A stretch of DNA of 64,000 nt from Euphorbia lathyris. Its lineage: Eukaryota; Streptophyta; Magnoliopsida; Malpighiales; Euphorbiaceae. The number at the start of each line of letters is the position of its first letter. The first letter of the stretch is position 1. The position numbers and the translations under genes are program-made. Below, piece by piece: positions 44,625 to 56,208 of this stretch. Location of the stretch: assembly GCF_963576675.1 (NCBI RefSeq), contig NC_088913.1, positions 20,844,001 through 20,908,000 of the forward strand. Direction: 5' to 3'. Below the pieces are notes generated by a model that did not search any database, was not told the DNA's origin, and saw only the letters and a list, made by a program, of their open reading frames with translations.

Positions 44625-44869
44625 CTTAAAAGTTTAAAATAGAAATTTGGACGTATTTTAGAACTAAAATATCATATTATTTGGTCATTTTCTAGGTATG
44701 AATAATTGTCTTACTAGATTATAATTTTCACTTTGAATTTGTAAAAATATTCAATATAAAAAATTGATTGTACATGTTGTTATTTAATTAACTTAATATG
44801 TTATATTACAAAAAAAATCATTTTTTATTAAATCACGTCATAAAACTCAAATACCGAGCCCCGTCCCTG
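44487..44869. mobile_element. Possible second hAT-like repeat around an (AT)n tract
   Basis: CAGGGCCGATCCTGACATTT at the left and CCGAGCCCCGTCCCTG at the right form weak inverted tips. The tip at 43999 (CAGGGCCGGCTCC) is related. No clean 8-bp duplication was found, so the limits are uncertain. Confidence 0.35.
44553..44625. repeat. (AT)n microsatellite
   Basis: About 73 bp of nearly pure TA repeats with one TG interruption near 44608. Confidence 0.95.
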
Positions 44870-45547
44870 CTAGTAAATGTTTCTTAGTGTTAACAAAAAA
44901 AAAAAACTTATATGATTTTAGTAATTTGATCCTAACTATGAGAGTAACTGCAAACATAATGTGGAAATGGAAAATTAATTGTTTTTTTCGTAATAATTCA
45001 ATTTTAAATATAAAAAATTTATAGGCAAATTTTTTTTATTGTATATTTGGCATGATAGTATACAACATACACATAAAAATGATAACCATGTCAAATGAGT
45101 TCCGATCAAGAATTATCTCCATTAGAGATTAGAGATCAGTGCAATGAAAAATGGTAAGCAAACTATAAGTTTCGTTGTGATTTTCAAACATATTTGAATA
45201 ATCCATTGAGAAAATTAAACAATTTCAGTATTCATCAATATGAAATACAAAATTGATACCAAGATGCAATATGTGAAGAATTGTTTTATCAAATGTTTCA
45301 AATGCATAATAATCAAATTAATAAAGAAAATGCTATATTCAGACATGAACATGGTTCATTAGGCAACAATTTTATATTCAATAGCCTTATATTTGCTGCT
45401 AATTAAAGTCATTGAATCATAATTATAATCCAAATGGTCATTAAACCACGATCCAGTTTAATTTGACTAGTTCTTTTTCAGAATGAGCAAAATGCCTTTA
45501 TCAACTTCGTTTTTCACGAATAACAACAAACTACAAACCTTTCATGT
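44870..45547. other. Intergenic DNA downstream of the F-box gene
   Basis: AT-rich. No coding sequence, repeat or RNA gene recognised. Confidence 0.45.
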
Positions 45548-47337
45548 TTACTTAGAACATACCAGCTCAATACTCGCATTTTGAGAACATCTTGGCAAAC
45601 TTACCAATTCTTGTTGAGAAACTTCGAATGGATAACCTTTTGCATTATCATTCAATTCAACAACCATCTTTTCTAACACTTTTGCATTCTTGAGTAGAAA
45701 TCGAACAAAGTGCGGCACAAGCTGATCTTGCTCAAATCTCCTTGGAAAGCCAAGTATCTTAATGGTTTTTAGATGCGATACCAAACATTCGAAAACAACC
45801 GCATTTAAATTCAAATAGATTTCTCCAAAATCATTCAACTCTGTGTAATAACGCTGGAGAAAAAAATTGTTAGGCCAAGGAAAATAACAGTAATACATGT
45901 CCAGTTGATATTTAGAATATAAAAGATAACAAAAATTACCTGGTAATGGATATGCACGTTAATAACTAATTTCTCAAGTACAAGTGAATTGCGAAGTACA
46001 TGTGCAATTCCAGAAGGGTACTTATACCAATCACCATAATTAAGAGTCAAACATTTCAGGTTAAACAATGGAAAGATCAGATCTTCCACTCTGAAAGATG
46101 AGAGTATCTGCAAACATAATATTAATGGAAAATGAATATTTTTGTAATATAAAAATATTACATTTATTCCTAAAAACAAGGATGAAATGCAAAGTAGAAA
46201 AATAAGAATGAAATACTACTTTTATTGTTTAGAAGTTACCTTGATAAACCAAGTCCCGATATTTAACTCATTGACATGTTGAAGCTTACGTAGAATATCT
46301 TTAGTAAAACTTTGAAACTCCTCGCATTCAACGCCGATAGAGGAGCAATCAACAGTAGCGCAAAGTGAAGATGGCAAATTCAGTAATTTAACATTTTTAG
46401 CATCAAAACTACCAAAAATCTTCAGTTTGCCAAGCGTTGGACATGAAATTTCAATATCAAAATTGTCCCAAAGATATCCTAAACTCAAATTTGTCAAAGA
46501 TTTGGAAACAATAACCAGCTGACCAAGCACACCACAGTCAATCAATTCAAATGACTCTAGTAACGAACTAGCGGACACAGCATTATTAATTGCTTGAGCA
46601 AACAACTCTAGATAATATATAATCAAACCATTCAGAGATAATTCCTGAAGGTTTGGACATAAAATTTCGATATCAGAAATTTGTAAACTTAGTAAAACCA
46701 ATCTTTTCAATGACTTAGAATTAATAACAAGCTTATTATCAAGCTCAAAACTGCTGTTGCTTAATTCTAAGGACTTGAGTAATGGACTGCCAGATAGAAT
46801 ATGTTCCATTGCTTGATCAGGAAAACTACAACTTTGCATATTCAGTTCAGTGAGAGATTTCCAGTTTACTTTTCCATCAGGCATATAAGCAAAATTATGT
46901 GTTCTTAATTTAACCAGTGAAGCATTGTTGAAAACGAATTTGGGCAACACATAAGAACCTTGCTGGATTGAACTCATCAAATTCAACTCCTCCACATATT
47001 TTCTTGTTGCAAAATGGATTTTCTCATCAAACTGAGGATCCTTCTCATCGTGATTAGGATAATGGAGGTGAAATTTCTTGATCTTAGAGCAGCTGTGAAG
47101 CATTAAGGTAGTGTCAATGAATTTAAGGAAGTTTTCATAAGACATACCGGTTGAATGGAATATGAGAACAGGTACATGAGTCCATTGTTTATGCCATTCT
47201 TTTGACAACACGCTAGTCTGAATAGCTTGTTTGGTTGAAGGCAAAAAAGAAAGGATATGATGAATTACGGAATCTGGCAAATCACTGATTCGGTCTCCTT
47301 TGTTCTCCTCCTCCAACTTCATTCTTTTGCTTCCCAT
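45548..47337 (-). CDS. F-box/LRR protein with FBD-like C-terminus (three exons, intact)
   Basis: Exons 46240-47337, 45940-46107 and 45548-45853 have GT-AG introns, all in phase 0, giving 523 residues. The start is the first ATG of the frame, at 47337. The F-box (about residues 15-60) begins DRISDLPDSVIHHILSFLP with the usual LSKEW; it would dock on SKP1 in an SCF ubiquitin ligase. Residues about 120-360 hold leucine-rich repeat-like units (for example LTELNMQSCSF, LLKSLELSNSSF, LQELSLNGLI, LTNLSLGYLW) that would bind a substrate. The end (LNAVVFECLVSHLKTIKILG, then FVRFLLKNAKVLEKMVV) fits the FBD domain. This family is large and fast-evolving in eudicots; the substrate is unknown. No transposon interrupts it. 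Confidence 0.88.
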
Positions 47338-48345
47338 TTTCTCAGTCTAATGCTGTAACTAGGGCTCAGGAGTTGTGGAAGATTACTACTACTAATAAGA
47401 TGGAATTGTGGTTTCGCTTCAGTAATTGGCTCTTGGAGTCCCCTTCTGTATTCAAACTATAAAAATCTGAATTCAAACTATAAAATATATTTTATAGTAA
47501 TTTCAAATACAGATTAAGTTAATAAAGTATTTTTAACAGAAGATGTTCATAACTTACTAATTTGGTCATAAAGGGTTTAATGAGACAAAAAATAAATGAT
47601 CAGAGATTTAATGTATCCAAATAAAAGATCAAATGCTTAATGAAAAAAAATGAGACATCATGGACCTAATGATGATTTTTGCCAATGATAATTGAGGAAA
47701 TTACATGAAAAAACATATCTCATAAATAATTTATAGTTATGACAAATCTTATTTCTAATTTTGTCAATTAGGAAGTTACCAATAATTAGTTAATTTAAAG
47801 AAGGTTATCCAGGTTTAAATTTAAAAACAAAAACTGTTTTGTATAGTTTCAACCTTCACATTTATAATGATTTAAATTAAATTTAACTTTAAATACAATT
47901 ATTTTAAATTAAATGTTAGTCAATTAAAAAACTAGAATATTTTTATGAATAACATTGCATAACAGGACAAAAAAAATGCTTTATACAATTCTATTTATAG
48001 AATAAAAGGTAAATTTTAAATAAAACCCTTATGTTTTAACTAATTTTCAGATAAAAGACTGTGGTTTACTTTTTTTCTCAAAATCAGGATTGAGGTTTCA
48101 CACTTTTAATATAAAACAAGAACCTTTTGAATTAATGCTATTAAAACCATCTTTAATGACCCGAAAATGAAAATTTTCAAGAATTAAAGTTTTTCAATAT
48201 CATATTTGCTATGGAACTACATTTTTTATTTTCGAAAATAATCTTTTTTGGAACTTTCTCTCTCTTTACCAAACATCATCTAAATAATCTCAAAATACAA
48301 AAGTTGAAGAATTAAAGTTACTTAGAATATTAGTAGTTCTTAAAT
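47338..48345. other. Upstream region of the F-box gene
   Basis: AT-rich. AATATATTTTATAG near 47485-47498 is TATA-like but cannot be assigned firmly. No other gene seen. Confidence 0.35.
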
Positions 48346-48356
48346 ATGTCATTTTT

Positions 48357-48448
48357 TTCAATTTTTAGAAGTTCCTAGCTTTCTTGCTTCTGTTTTATGT
48401 AAGGATATTGGTTCTGTTTAATATATTGATTTTCTTCTCAAAAAAAAA
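48357..48448 (+). mobile_element. Tiny 5'-truncated LINE insertion (about 92 bp) with 11-bp target duplication
   Basis: The segment encodes VPSFLASVLCKDIGSV and a stop, the conserved last residues of the LINE RNase H ORF (LINE-3 ends VPSWLEDALCKDIFY). A short 3' UTR and an A tail follow. ATGTCATTTTT precedes it at 48346-48356 and follows the tail at 48449-48459. Only the extreme 3' end of the RNA was copied. Confidence 0.7.
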
Positions 48449-48459
48449 ATGTCATTTTT

Positions 48460-48850
48460 AAAGTCGTCAATTGTGATTTTAATAGTATCAATCGAAAAAG
48501 TTCTTATTTTACTAAAGTTGAAAACCCCAATCTTTACTTTGAAAAAAAAGTAAATGACAGTCCTTTATCTAAAAATTAGTGAAACTACATGAGTTTTATT
48601 TAAAATTTATCCTAGAATGAATAATCAAAAGCTTATGAAATTTTAGTTGTATAGTAAGATTGAAATGATGGACTAGAATCCTGTAGTGTCAAAACATAAA
48701 GCTCTCATACTAATTATGCTACTGCCAAAGTGGTTAAAGTAATGACTTCAATTTAACAGTGTTTGCACCATAATTTTTTTTTTGCAATTATATATTAATT
48801 GCTCTAATTTACGTCAAAGTTGATTTTTTAAGAGTAAATCTTAGAGGAAA
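48460..48850. other. AT-rich intergenic DNA
   Basis: No gene or repeat recognised. Confidence 0.4.
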
Positions 48851-48959
48851 CCAATCTCCTAAGATGAACCTCAGAGGAAACTTACGGTAAATTAAAAAGG
48901 AAATTAGAAGGCCAATTAATATTTTAATGTGTATTTTGTGAGCCAATTAAAATGCAGGA

Positions 48960-49460
48960 AAGTTAAAAAGCGTCATAATCAATTTCATCGTGGAAGTCAA
49001 AATGGAGCGGTTATTCAATATGGTGGAGAACGTGGATTAGTGGAAAGAAGCAGGAAGTTACCTCCAACGTCTATAAAAGGAAAAAATCACGATAACAACA
49101 ACCCCAACTCAACAACTCAACCCAAGCAAAACTCTAGCAAATTATCTCTAGACTTCAGCAATTTAGAATACTCAGTCGTTCCCTTAGTTTTCCATTTTCG
49201 ATTTTATTGCTCAGTTTGTAGACTTTCAGTTTAATTTCAATCCAAGCGCGTCAGTTCCTTTCGATTTTATTTTATTTGTTGTTTCAATCATTTTTTGTAA
49301 GGTCGGTATCGTTTTGATAATCGAATCTTTGGAATTTTCGATCTCTTTAATTCTTACAATTGTTTGTTACGTAGAAATTAGAAAGCGCACTCAATTTCAC
49401 TTCATAATTCGAGAATACTATAATTCTCTGGCATGCTCGCAATTTCCCACAAAAGAGCCA
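48960..49460 (+). mobile_element. Possible LTR-retrotransposon LTR remnant
   Basis: GTCTATAAAAGGAAAAAATC (TATA box near 49071) is followed by a leader rich in CAACAACCCCAACTCAAC, then T-rich sequence, and CTCTGGCATGCTCGCAATTT near 49423-49444, a phrase often seen at the LTR/leader border of plant Ty3/gypsy elements. No paired LTR or coding domain lies nearby. The 101-codon frame (48929-49234) across it is probably not a gene. Confidence 0.35.
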
Positions 49461-49708
49461 AATAAATAGTAATTTTTTTTTATCAGATTTAATAGTAATT
49501 TTTAGTGCAACAATTTCATTTTACACTAAACTACTACAGATCATTAATCAATTAATGATGGAGGGTTCTCGGGTTCCTACAAACAATGACTTTTTTGTTG
49601 ACAATATAATAGATGTTTACTATATCAAAATTAAAAAATTCAAAAAATGGATGATATTTTAAACAAATTTTTAATGTTGAGATCATTTTTTTGAAAGAAT
49701 AAATTGAA

Positions 49709-52700
49709 TTAAATTGAATCAGAAATGAGAACATCGATAAGGAAAGGTGGTGGACATGCCCACTCACCCTGATAAGGCTCAGAACTCACAGCTTTCACTA
49801 GGAAATGCGTCGCTAGGTTCGCTGACCGTCTAACAAAGGAGATTGAAACTAAGTCTAAATCTCTTAGGATAACACAACATTCTTGTATGACATCAGATAA
49901 ATAAGAACAATTAAAACGCTGATGTGTTGAATCGCCTGTATTACTTCGAGGCAATCAGATTGAATTTCCACTCGAGTAAGGTTCAGAGCTTTAATCCAAC
50001 TCAATGCCTCCTTAATTACCACTGCCTCGGCCATAGATGGGTTGATTAAGTTCGGGAGGCCGGCATTGCGGGTGAACAAACAGTGGCCGAAATGGTCACG
50101 GATTATCATGCCAAACGAACTAAAACCCGCTTCCTGATTCATTCCCGCGTCGACATTACAAAGTAGTGCACCTTGCTGCGGTTTCCTCCATGTGCTTGGT
50201 GCAACGGTATCGTTGCGCAACTTCTCCTGCCGGACTTATCTGGATGCAAACCAATTCTGATATTCAATATTAGCTGTTGTCAACACTGAACCATGTAAGC
50301 TAAACTTCTTCTCCCATACTGCTTGGTTACGATTCTTCCATAATTGCTACAAGATCGTTGCAATCAGTTCCAGCGACGGGTCCCTAACTCCATTAACTGT
50401 GTAAACCAAGCGAGGAAGTCGTTTACCCCATCCATTCGACTATCAGAGAAGAAACAACCCCAAACTTGAGGGGCTAGGAGGCATGAAATGAAAATGTGAC
50501 TTTCGTCTTCTCCGGAATCACTACAAATCGGACATTTATTCGGATGCAGACTCTGTCTACATTGAAGATTTCCATAGTCGGTAGACACCTCGACAGCATC
50601 CGCCAAAGAAAGTTCTTGATTTTTGGTGCCACATCCAAGTTCTAGAGTGACTTCCAATTAACCGAGCTTTGCGCGTTTGGTTGCTCCTCAGCAACGCTTA
50701 CTCCTAGTAGGTAACCGCTTTTAACAGAATAGTCACCATTGGTAGTTTGTTGCCAGTACCATGAGTCATTGACGCCCACATGGAATTGAAAGAATCATCC
50801 TCGCATCTCTTGTGTTAAACAGCCTGCTAATTATGTCCCTTCGCCAATTTCTGAATTGGTCCAAGAGCTCATCTACCTTCTCCACACTCTCCTCGTTCGA
50901 CTGGTTACTAGTAGGATAGAGGTTATCATTGTTCGGTAGCCAGGGACTAAGCCAAATGTTTGACGAACTTCCTAAACCGATTTTACAGTGCAGACCAGCA
51001 GTAATCAGCTCGCGGCTAGCGAGGATGCTACTCCAAGTATATGATGGATTATGGCATAGGTTAGCTTGCAGAAAGTCCCCTTGAGGGAAGTAACGAGCCT
51101 TCAAGATTCTAGCCACCAATGACGTCGGATTCTTTAATATCCTCCATCCCTTTTTTACCAACAATTCTAAGTTAAATTGGTGGATATTACGAAAGCCCAA
51201 GCCGCCGTTAGACTTTGGAATACTCAGTTTTTCCCAACTCTTCCAGTGTATCCTAGACAGAGACGCCCCTGCTGACTTCCACCAGAACTGATTCAACAGT
51301 TTATTCACATCCTCACAGAACTTCTTAGGCAACAGGAACAAACCAATGATGTATGTAGGAATGGCTTGTAATACAGATTTGATCAGAACCTCCTTTCCGG
51401 TACGTGACAAAAACTTCTCCTTCTAATTGTTAATCTGTGACCACAACCTATCTTTCAAAAACTGAAAAGCTCTCATTTTTCTCCTCCCAACATCAACAGG
51501 TGCTCCCAAGTAGTTATCGAATGCTAATACTTCGCTAACCCGAAGTTTATTGAGTACTTCGGCTTTTGCTGTCAGACTAGCATTGCTACTGAAAAAGATG
51601 GATGATTTCTGAACGTTAATTTGCTGTCCCGAGGCCTTTGCATAGCTAATTAAACACTCTTGTACGCACTAGGCTTCGGCTTTGTTGGCTCTAAAGAACA
51701 ATAGGCTATCATCGACAAATAGTAAATCCGATATTTGGGGAGCCAATCGAGCAACACGTACGCTATGGATTCTGCCTTCCCTTTCTCTGGCTGATAGAAT
51801 TGCAGACAGACCTTCTGTGTATACAAGGAATAGAAAGGGGGATAGTGGATCGCCTTGTCTAAGACCATGTTGAGGAATTATAGGGCCGAGCTCTCGTCCG
51901 TCGTGGGAGATCTTATAGGTTACCATGGAAACCGACATCATGATCCACTAGATCCAAGTAGTAGGAAATTCCAACTTCTGAAGCATGTGTTCTAGGAAAC
52001 CCCATTTGATATGGTCGTATACTTTGCTCATATCAAGCTTCAGTTCTGCCATGCCATTCTCACCGTGTCTCAGCCCTTTTAGATTGTGGATGATTTCATA
52101 AGCTACCAGGATATTGTTAGAGATTAATCTAGTTGTCAAAAAAGCACTTTGGTTAGCGAAAATAACATCCGGGAGGACTTGTTTAAATTGATTAGCCAGC
52201 ATCTTTGTCAGTATCTTCAGTAGGACATTGCAGAGAGCAATAGGCTGTAAATCTGACACTATTTTTGCATTTTGTTTTTTTGGGATGAGGATGATCAATG
52301 TATCATTCAATTGCTGAGGCAATTGGTTCGAATTGAGGTAAGAGAGACATTCTCCACTGACAGACGGGCCCACTACATCCCAGAACCTTTGATAGAAAGC
52401 GAGGTCAAGTCCGTCAGGACCCGGGCTCTTGTCCGGCTGCATGGCGAAACAAGCATTCTTCAGATCCAATGATGTAAACGGGCGGGCTAGTATAATCTTA
52501 CTGGGTTTGGAGATTTTAGAATAGACACAGTCTAGGACATCGGTGTCATCTGTATCTGAACTAGTAAAAATGCCTTTGAAATAATCTGTTAACAGTTCTT
52601 CTAACTCGTCGCCCCATGAATAGTGCTCACCCGACTCGGTCTGTAGTTCGTTGAAGCTATTTTGCTGTTTTCTTTCAGATGCATAGGCGTGAATCCCTAA

Positions 52701-53736
52701 GCCAGAATAGTTTCGCCCTCTATTTCCAGAAGTCTTCATATTGGCATAGCGTTTTAGAGAAAGCTATTAAGGCTTTATTAAATTGGTCATAACCGAAGCT
52801 ATTTTGTCTGCCTTTGTATATATTCATCTGTTTATGCAGCTCATCTAGCCTTCATGTAAAATTCGTCTCGAGCTAGTCGCTCCACTCCCTTAACGCCCTG
52901 CTGCAGTTTTTAATTTTATTTCTGATTGGCTGATTAATATCAGCCCCCCATGCTTCTGCCACTACCGCATTACACTGCTCTTCTTGGATCCATAAGTTTT
53001 CAAAACGAAAATGTTTTCCTGATGATCTGTGAACCCATACTTATAGTTCTAACAACAATGCAGAATGATCAGAGGCGACTGTAGTGAGGTTACGAAGCTT
53101 TATTTCAGCAAAGGCTTCATTCCATTTAAGATTAACAAGTGCCCTATCCAATTTTTCCTCCAACCATATGTCAATTCCTCTCCTTGATTCCCATGCAATA
53201 TTGATGACCGACCATAGTAATTTCATGCAGCTTGCTATCTTCTACAACGCTTTTGAAGCCTTCCAGTAACCAATTAGGGTGTCATCATCCTCCCTATTTT
53301 TCCGACAAGTGTAATAAATCGTTGAAATCACCTATACAACACCAGGCCTTGCCATCCTGTTCCTTGAGGGATCGCAACAAGTCCCAGGATGCACGCCTTC
53401 TACTTCTCTCAAGATAACCATAAAATCCAGTGATCTGGAACGGAGCTAAGTTTGGAAGAGTAATGTTGGCATTAGTAAAATTCAGTGATGACGAGATTAT
53501 ATCAACCTGAATATGGTCTTTCCAAAGGAGCGCAAGCCCCCCTCTATGACCCTCACTACTAACCATAAATCTTCTTTTGAACCTCAGCTTCTTACTCACT
53601 TCCTAAACACGAACATCTTGTATCATAGTTTCCATTAAAAACAACACCATGGGCTTATGGACCCGAATAAGGTCCAACAGAACCTGAACTGTGCGTGAGT
53701 TGTCCAACCCACGACAATTCCAACTGAGTAGACTCA
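49709..53736 (-). pseudogene. LINE-5 ORF2: endonuclease, RT, zf-RVT, RNase H (multiply broken)
   Basis: It starts MSLLSWNCRGLDNSRT at 53736. The endonuclease piece 53599-53294 has GGLALLWKDHIQVD and WCCIGDFNDLLHLSEK. A frame near 53200-53041 has EEKLDRALVNLKWNEAF. RT runs in pieces 52739-51948 (QPDKSPGPDGLDLAFYQRFW), 51941-51669 (LRQGDPLSPFLFLVYTEG) and 51410-50766. The catalytic box reads DLLFVDDSLLFF, so the Asp pair remains. The zf-RVT lies at 50657-50364 (CPICSDSGEDESHIFISC) and RNase H at 50220-49709 (LLCNVDAGMNQ, EIQSDCLEVI). At least eight stops or frameshifts. Confidence 0.85.
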
Positions 53737-53739
53737 TTG

Positions 53740-54697
53740 GATCTGCCGGGCCTGAAAGCCAGGTCCCACCGTCATATCATTTTTTGACAGAGCTGAGTCG
53801 TCCACCTCCATGTCTTTCTCCTCTCTTCTATGTCTCTTTAGGTCATGTATGAGACCTTGGGTGGCCGGGTTACTAGAGTTTGGTCTGGAGATTCGTGAAA
53901 CATGGGATCCAAAGGATTTGATTATTGACTCAACCTTCCATGTTCCTTCATCTGACTTCCTACCTCTTGTGTTCGTGAGAGATCCCTAACTAGTTCCCCC
54001 ATCCCCGCCTACTTCACTCACTACCTATGCTGATTCCCTTAACCATTCCTTCCCAGCCTGACTACCATTACGGCGTGTCGTAGCTCGGAGAAAGCTACCA
54101 AACTGACGTTCAATCGTGGATGACGGGTCGTCGAAGAATTGGGAACAGAATTTGTCTGAATGGCCTATTATACCATAGTAAAAACAGAAGCTAGGCAATC
54201 TTTCGTAGCGAAAGTTCACCCAGAACCAGTCGCCTCCACTGCATTTCATCTTCTGGCCGAGCTTCGGCGGTAACCGAATGTCTATTGCTACCTTGACTCG
54301 CAAGTAACTCCTTCTAAGCCCCAAGAAATTCCTCTCGTCCTATTTAATGAACGTGCCAATATACCATCCGAGCAGCTTACATATAGCCTCTGATTGGAAC
54401 CCTATTGGCAAGTCCACAATTTGCACCCAGATTATCAAATTATTTAGTTCTACCTATACAACTTGCTCAAACAAATCCAATCTTTTAATAATCAGAACGT
54501 TCTGGTTGAACGTCCAGGGGCCATCGTTCAAAACTCGTGATACATCCAACTCGTGATAGAATTGGAATAGATATCGCCCCTCCCCGTTTGTTTCAGTAAC
54601 CGTCACTCGCTTAATGGGATGCCATATAGAGGCCAGGGTGCACTTCATGCTTTCAAAATGGATTGTTTTAGCCGTTAGGAATTGACCGATAATGTAT
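53740..54697 (-). pseudogene. LINE-5 ORF1 fragment: DUF4283 and damaged zinc knuckle
   Basis: Two pieces are clear: 54697-54454 (YLFQFYHELDVSRVLNDGPW) and 54324-54025 (LRRSYLRVKVAIDIRLP, then ERLPSFCFYYGIIGHSDKFC). The second cysteine of the CCHC knuckle has become Tyr, so metal binding should be lost. Stops lie near 54450 and 54340, and the tail before ORF2 is unreadable in one frame. It aligns along its length with ORF1 of LINE-1. Confidence 0.8.
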
Positions 54698-55784
54698 TGT
54701 TGAGCGATTTCCGCAAGTGCACGGTATACGCTTGTAGTAATAAAAGATATAGGGAACGCTTTTTAACTAAAACTTTATTTAATTCGGTTTAATCACGTGT
54801 TTAGGTTTAATAAAAGAAATACGTTTAGTTGATGGAATAGGTTTTGGTAAATTAGGATTAGATAGAAAGATTATATCGAGTTTAGAGAACAATTCCGTTT
54901 GGAATTTTGATTACAAAACAGATACTTCCGTAATCGGAATGAAATAGATCTTATTTTCATAAAGCAAAGTAAACAACTTTAACTTTGTGAGATTATGGAC
55001 ATGTAACAATATAATAATTTACTCAATTAAATGGCTTCGAACCATAGAAATCCCTTTAGCGTAGAGACGATTCCTACCTTAATCAAACTAGTGTTTTACT
55101 TCTGATAAGCCGCGATCAGCGATCATGTCATCCATAAAAACTAAATTTGTTAAGTGTTCAACAAAGTTCTTATAGAATAGAACGTTTTAATAAAAACACC
55201 AATATATCATTTTGAAAATCATTTTGTCAAAACAATATCAAAATAACAACAGTAAGAATATATTGAATAAATAAGTATATCATTAATTGAAATGTGAATT
55301 TTCACAAGTTAACAGAGAAGTAGAAACTTGGATAGCATTGTAACGAAGACTTTGAGATCCGGATCGTCAATCTTTCTCTCAAACTTCGTAGGCTCGTCAA
55401 ACCATATGCGCTTCAGCCGTCAATTCTTCTCGCTGGATCTTTGGAATAGAGACTGGTCTCGTCCACTATCAGAATGAAAACTAAACTAATACTGTGTTTA
55501 TAACTAATCTAAATACAATTCGTGTACAACACGATTGCTTACAGAAATGAAATCTAACTTTCCGATTCTTTTCTGAATCAGAAACTCAACATAACAACTT
55601 TCTTCTCTAATTTCTCTAACTTTTCCAACTTAACCAACCTTGATTTCTGAAATGGATCACTTATTTATAGTTGGTGAAGGGTTGTAAATGACGGGTCGTG
55701 TCTGCTGGTGAAGGGTTGCTTTTATCCGAACGAACATACGCGTTTTTACGAATTAAACATGTGTTTTGTGTGCAGGAAGACTTG

Positions 55785-55823
55785 CTGTCGCGACTGAGAT
55801 TCTGAAAATCTCAGTCGCGACAG
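55785..55823. repeat. LTR hairpin 1: 17-bp perfect stem
   Basis: CTGTCGCGACTGAGATT, a 5-nt loop CTGAA, then the exact complement. Lies about 115 nt upstream (minus sense) of the LTR TATA box. Confidence 0.9.
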
Positions 55824-55877
55824 GGGGTATAGGGGCGAGCTTGAATACGTTGTTTTCCCCCGGTCTGGCCTCCGTAA

Positions 55878-55914
55878 GTCGCGACTGAGATTTTGAGAAT
55901 CTCAATCGCGATAG
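55878..55914. repeat. LTR hairpin 2: diverged copy
   Basis: GTCGCGACTGAGATTTTGAG then AATCTCAATCGCGATAG. Same stem as hairpin 1 with mismatches in the right arm. Together they form a tandem pair in U3. Confidence 0.8.
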
Positions 55915-56191
55915 AGAGATGTTCTCCCTGGGGTTCGACTGTTTTTCGTCCTCCTCGAGCGTTCTTCTGACTGATATGCATTCTTGGTACGTTTTTAAGG
56001 TTTTTCGTCCATTTTAGCTCCATTTTAGCTCCGTTTTTGCTCCTATTTGGATTTTACCAAATATTTAGGTACCTTGCATCAAAGAAGTAAATAAAGACGT
56101 AAAAGTATTCCAAATGAATATAATTAGCATGATTTTAATGTAAATTTAACGTATTTATATATGATATTTTAGGTATATTTTGGGCTTAACA

Positions 56192-56208
56192 AACTCCCAC
56201 ACTTAAGC
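56192..56208 (-). other. Polypurine tract of the Athila-type element
   Basis: On the minus strand AAGTGTGGGAGTT directly precedes the TGTTAAGCCC start of the LTR. Purine tracts in this position prime plus-strand DNA synthesis in LTR retrotransposons. Confidence 0.7.

Larger units (their letters stand above)
49686..54697 (-). mobile_element. LINE-5: relative of LINE-1, decayed, cut at its 5' side by the Athila LTR
   Basis: Poly(A) appears as plus-strand T at 49686-49692. The minus-strand order is ORF1 (from 54697), ORF2 endonuclease, RT, zf-RVT and RNase H. ORF1 stops being visible exactly where the LTR begins at 54698, in the middle of the DUF4283 N-terminus (GQFLTAKTIHFESMK, compare GQFLTTKSTHFESMK of LINE-1). 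The Athila element therefore inserted into this LINE, and the missing 5' part should lie beyond the window. No LINE target duplication can be checked for that reason. Confidence 0.85.
54698..56191 (-). mobile_element. LTR (3' LTR) of the Athila-type Ty3/gypsy element
   Basis: On the minus strand the LTR starts TGTTAAGCCCAAAATATACC at 56191, directly after a purine-rich tract, and ends GCGGAAATCGCTCAACA at 54698; TG...CA ends are as expected. Length is about 1494 bp. A TATA box CTATAAATAA lies at 55661-55670. Upstream of it are two hairpins built on GTCGCGACTGAGATT (55785-55823 and about 55878-55914). The 5 bp at the left border are TGTAT (54693-54697); the partner copy is outside the window. 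Confidence 0.85.

Noticed and set aside
48929..49234. 101-codon plus-strand frame
   Set aside because: Lies over a TATA box and leader of an LTR-like remnant and has low-complexity composition.
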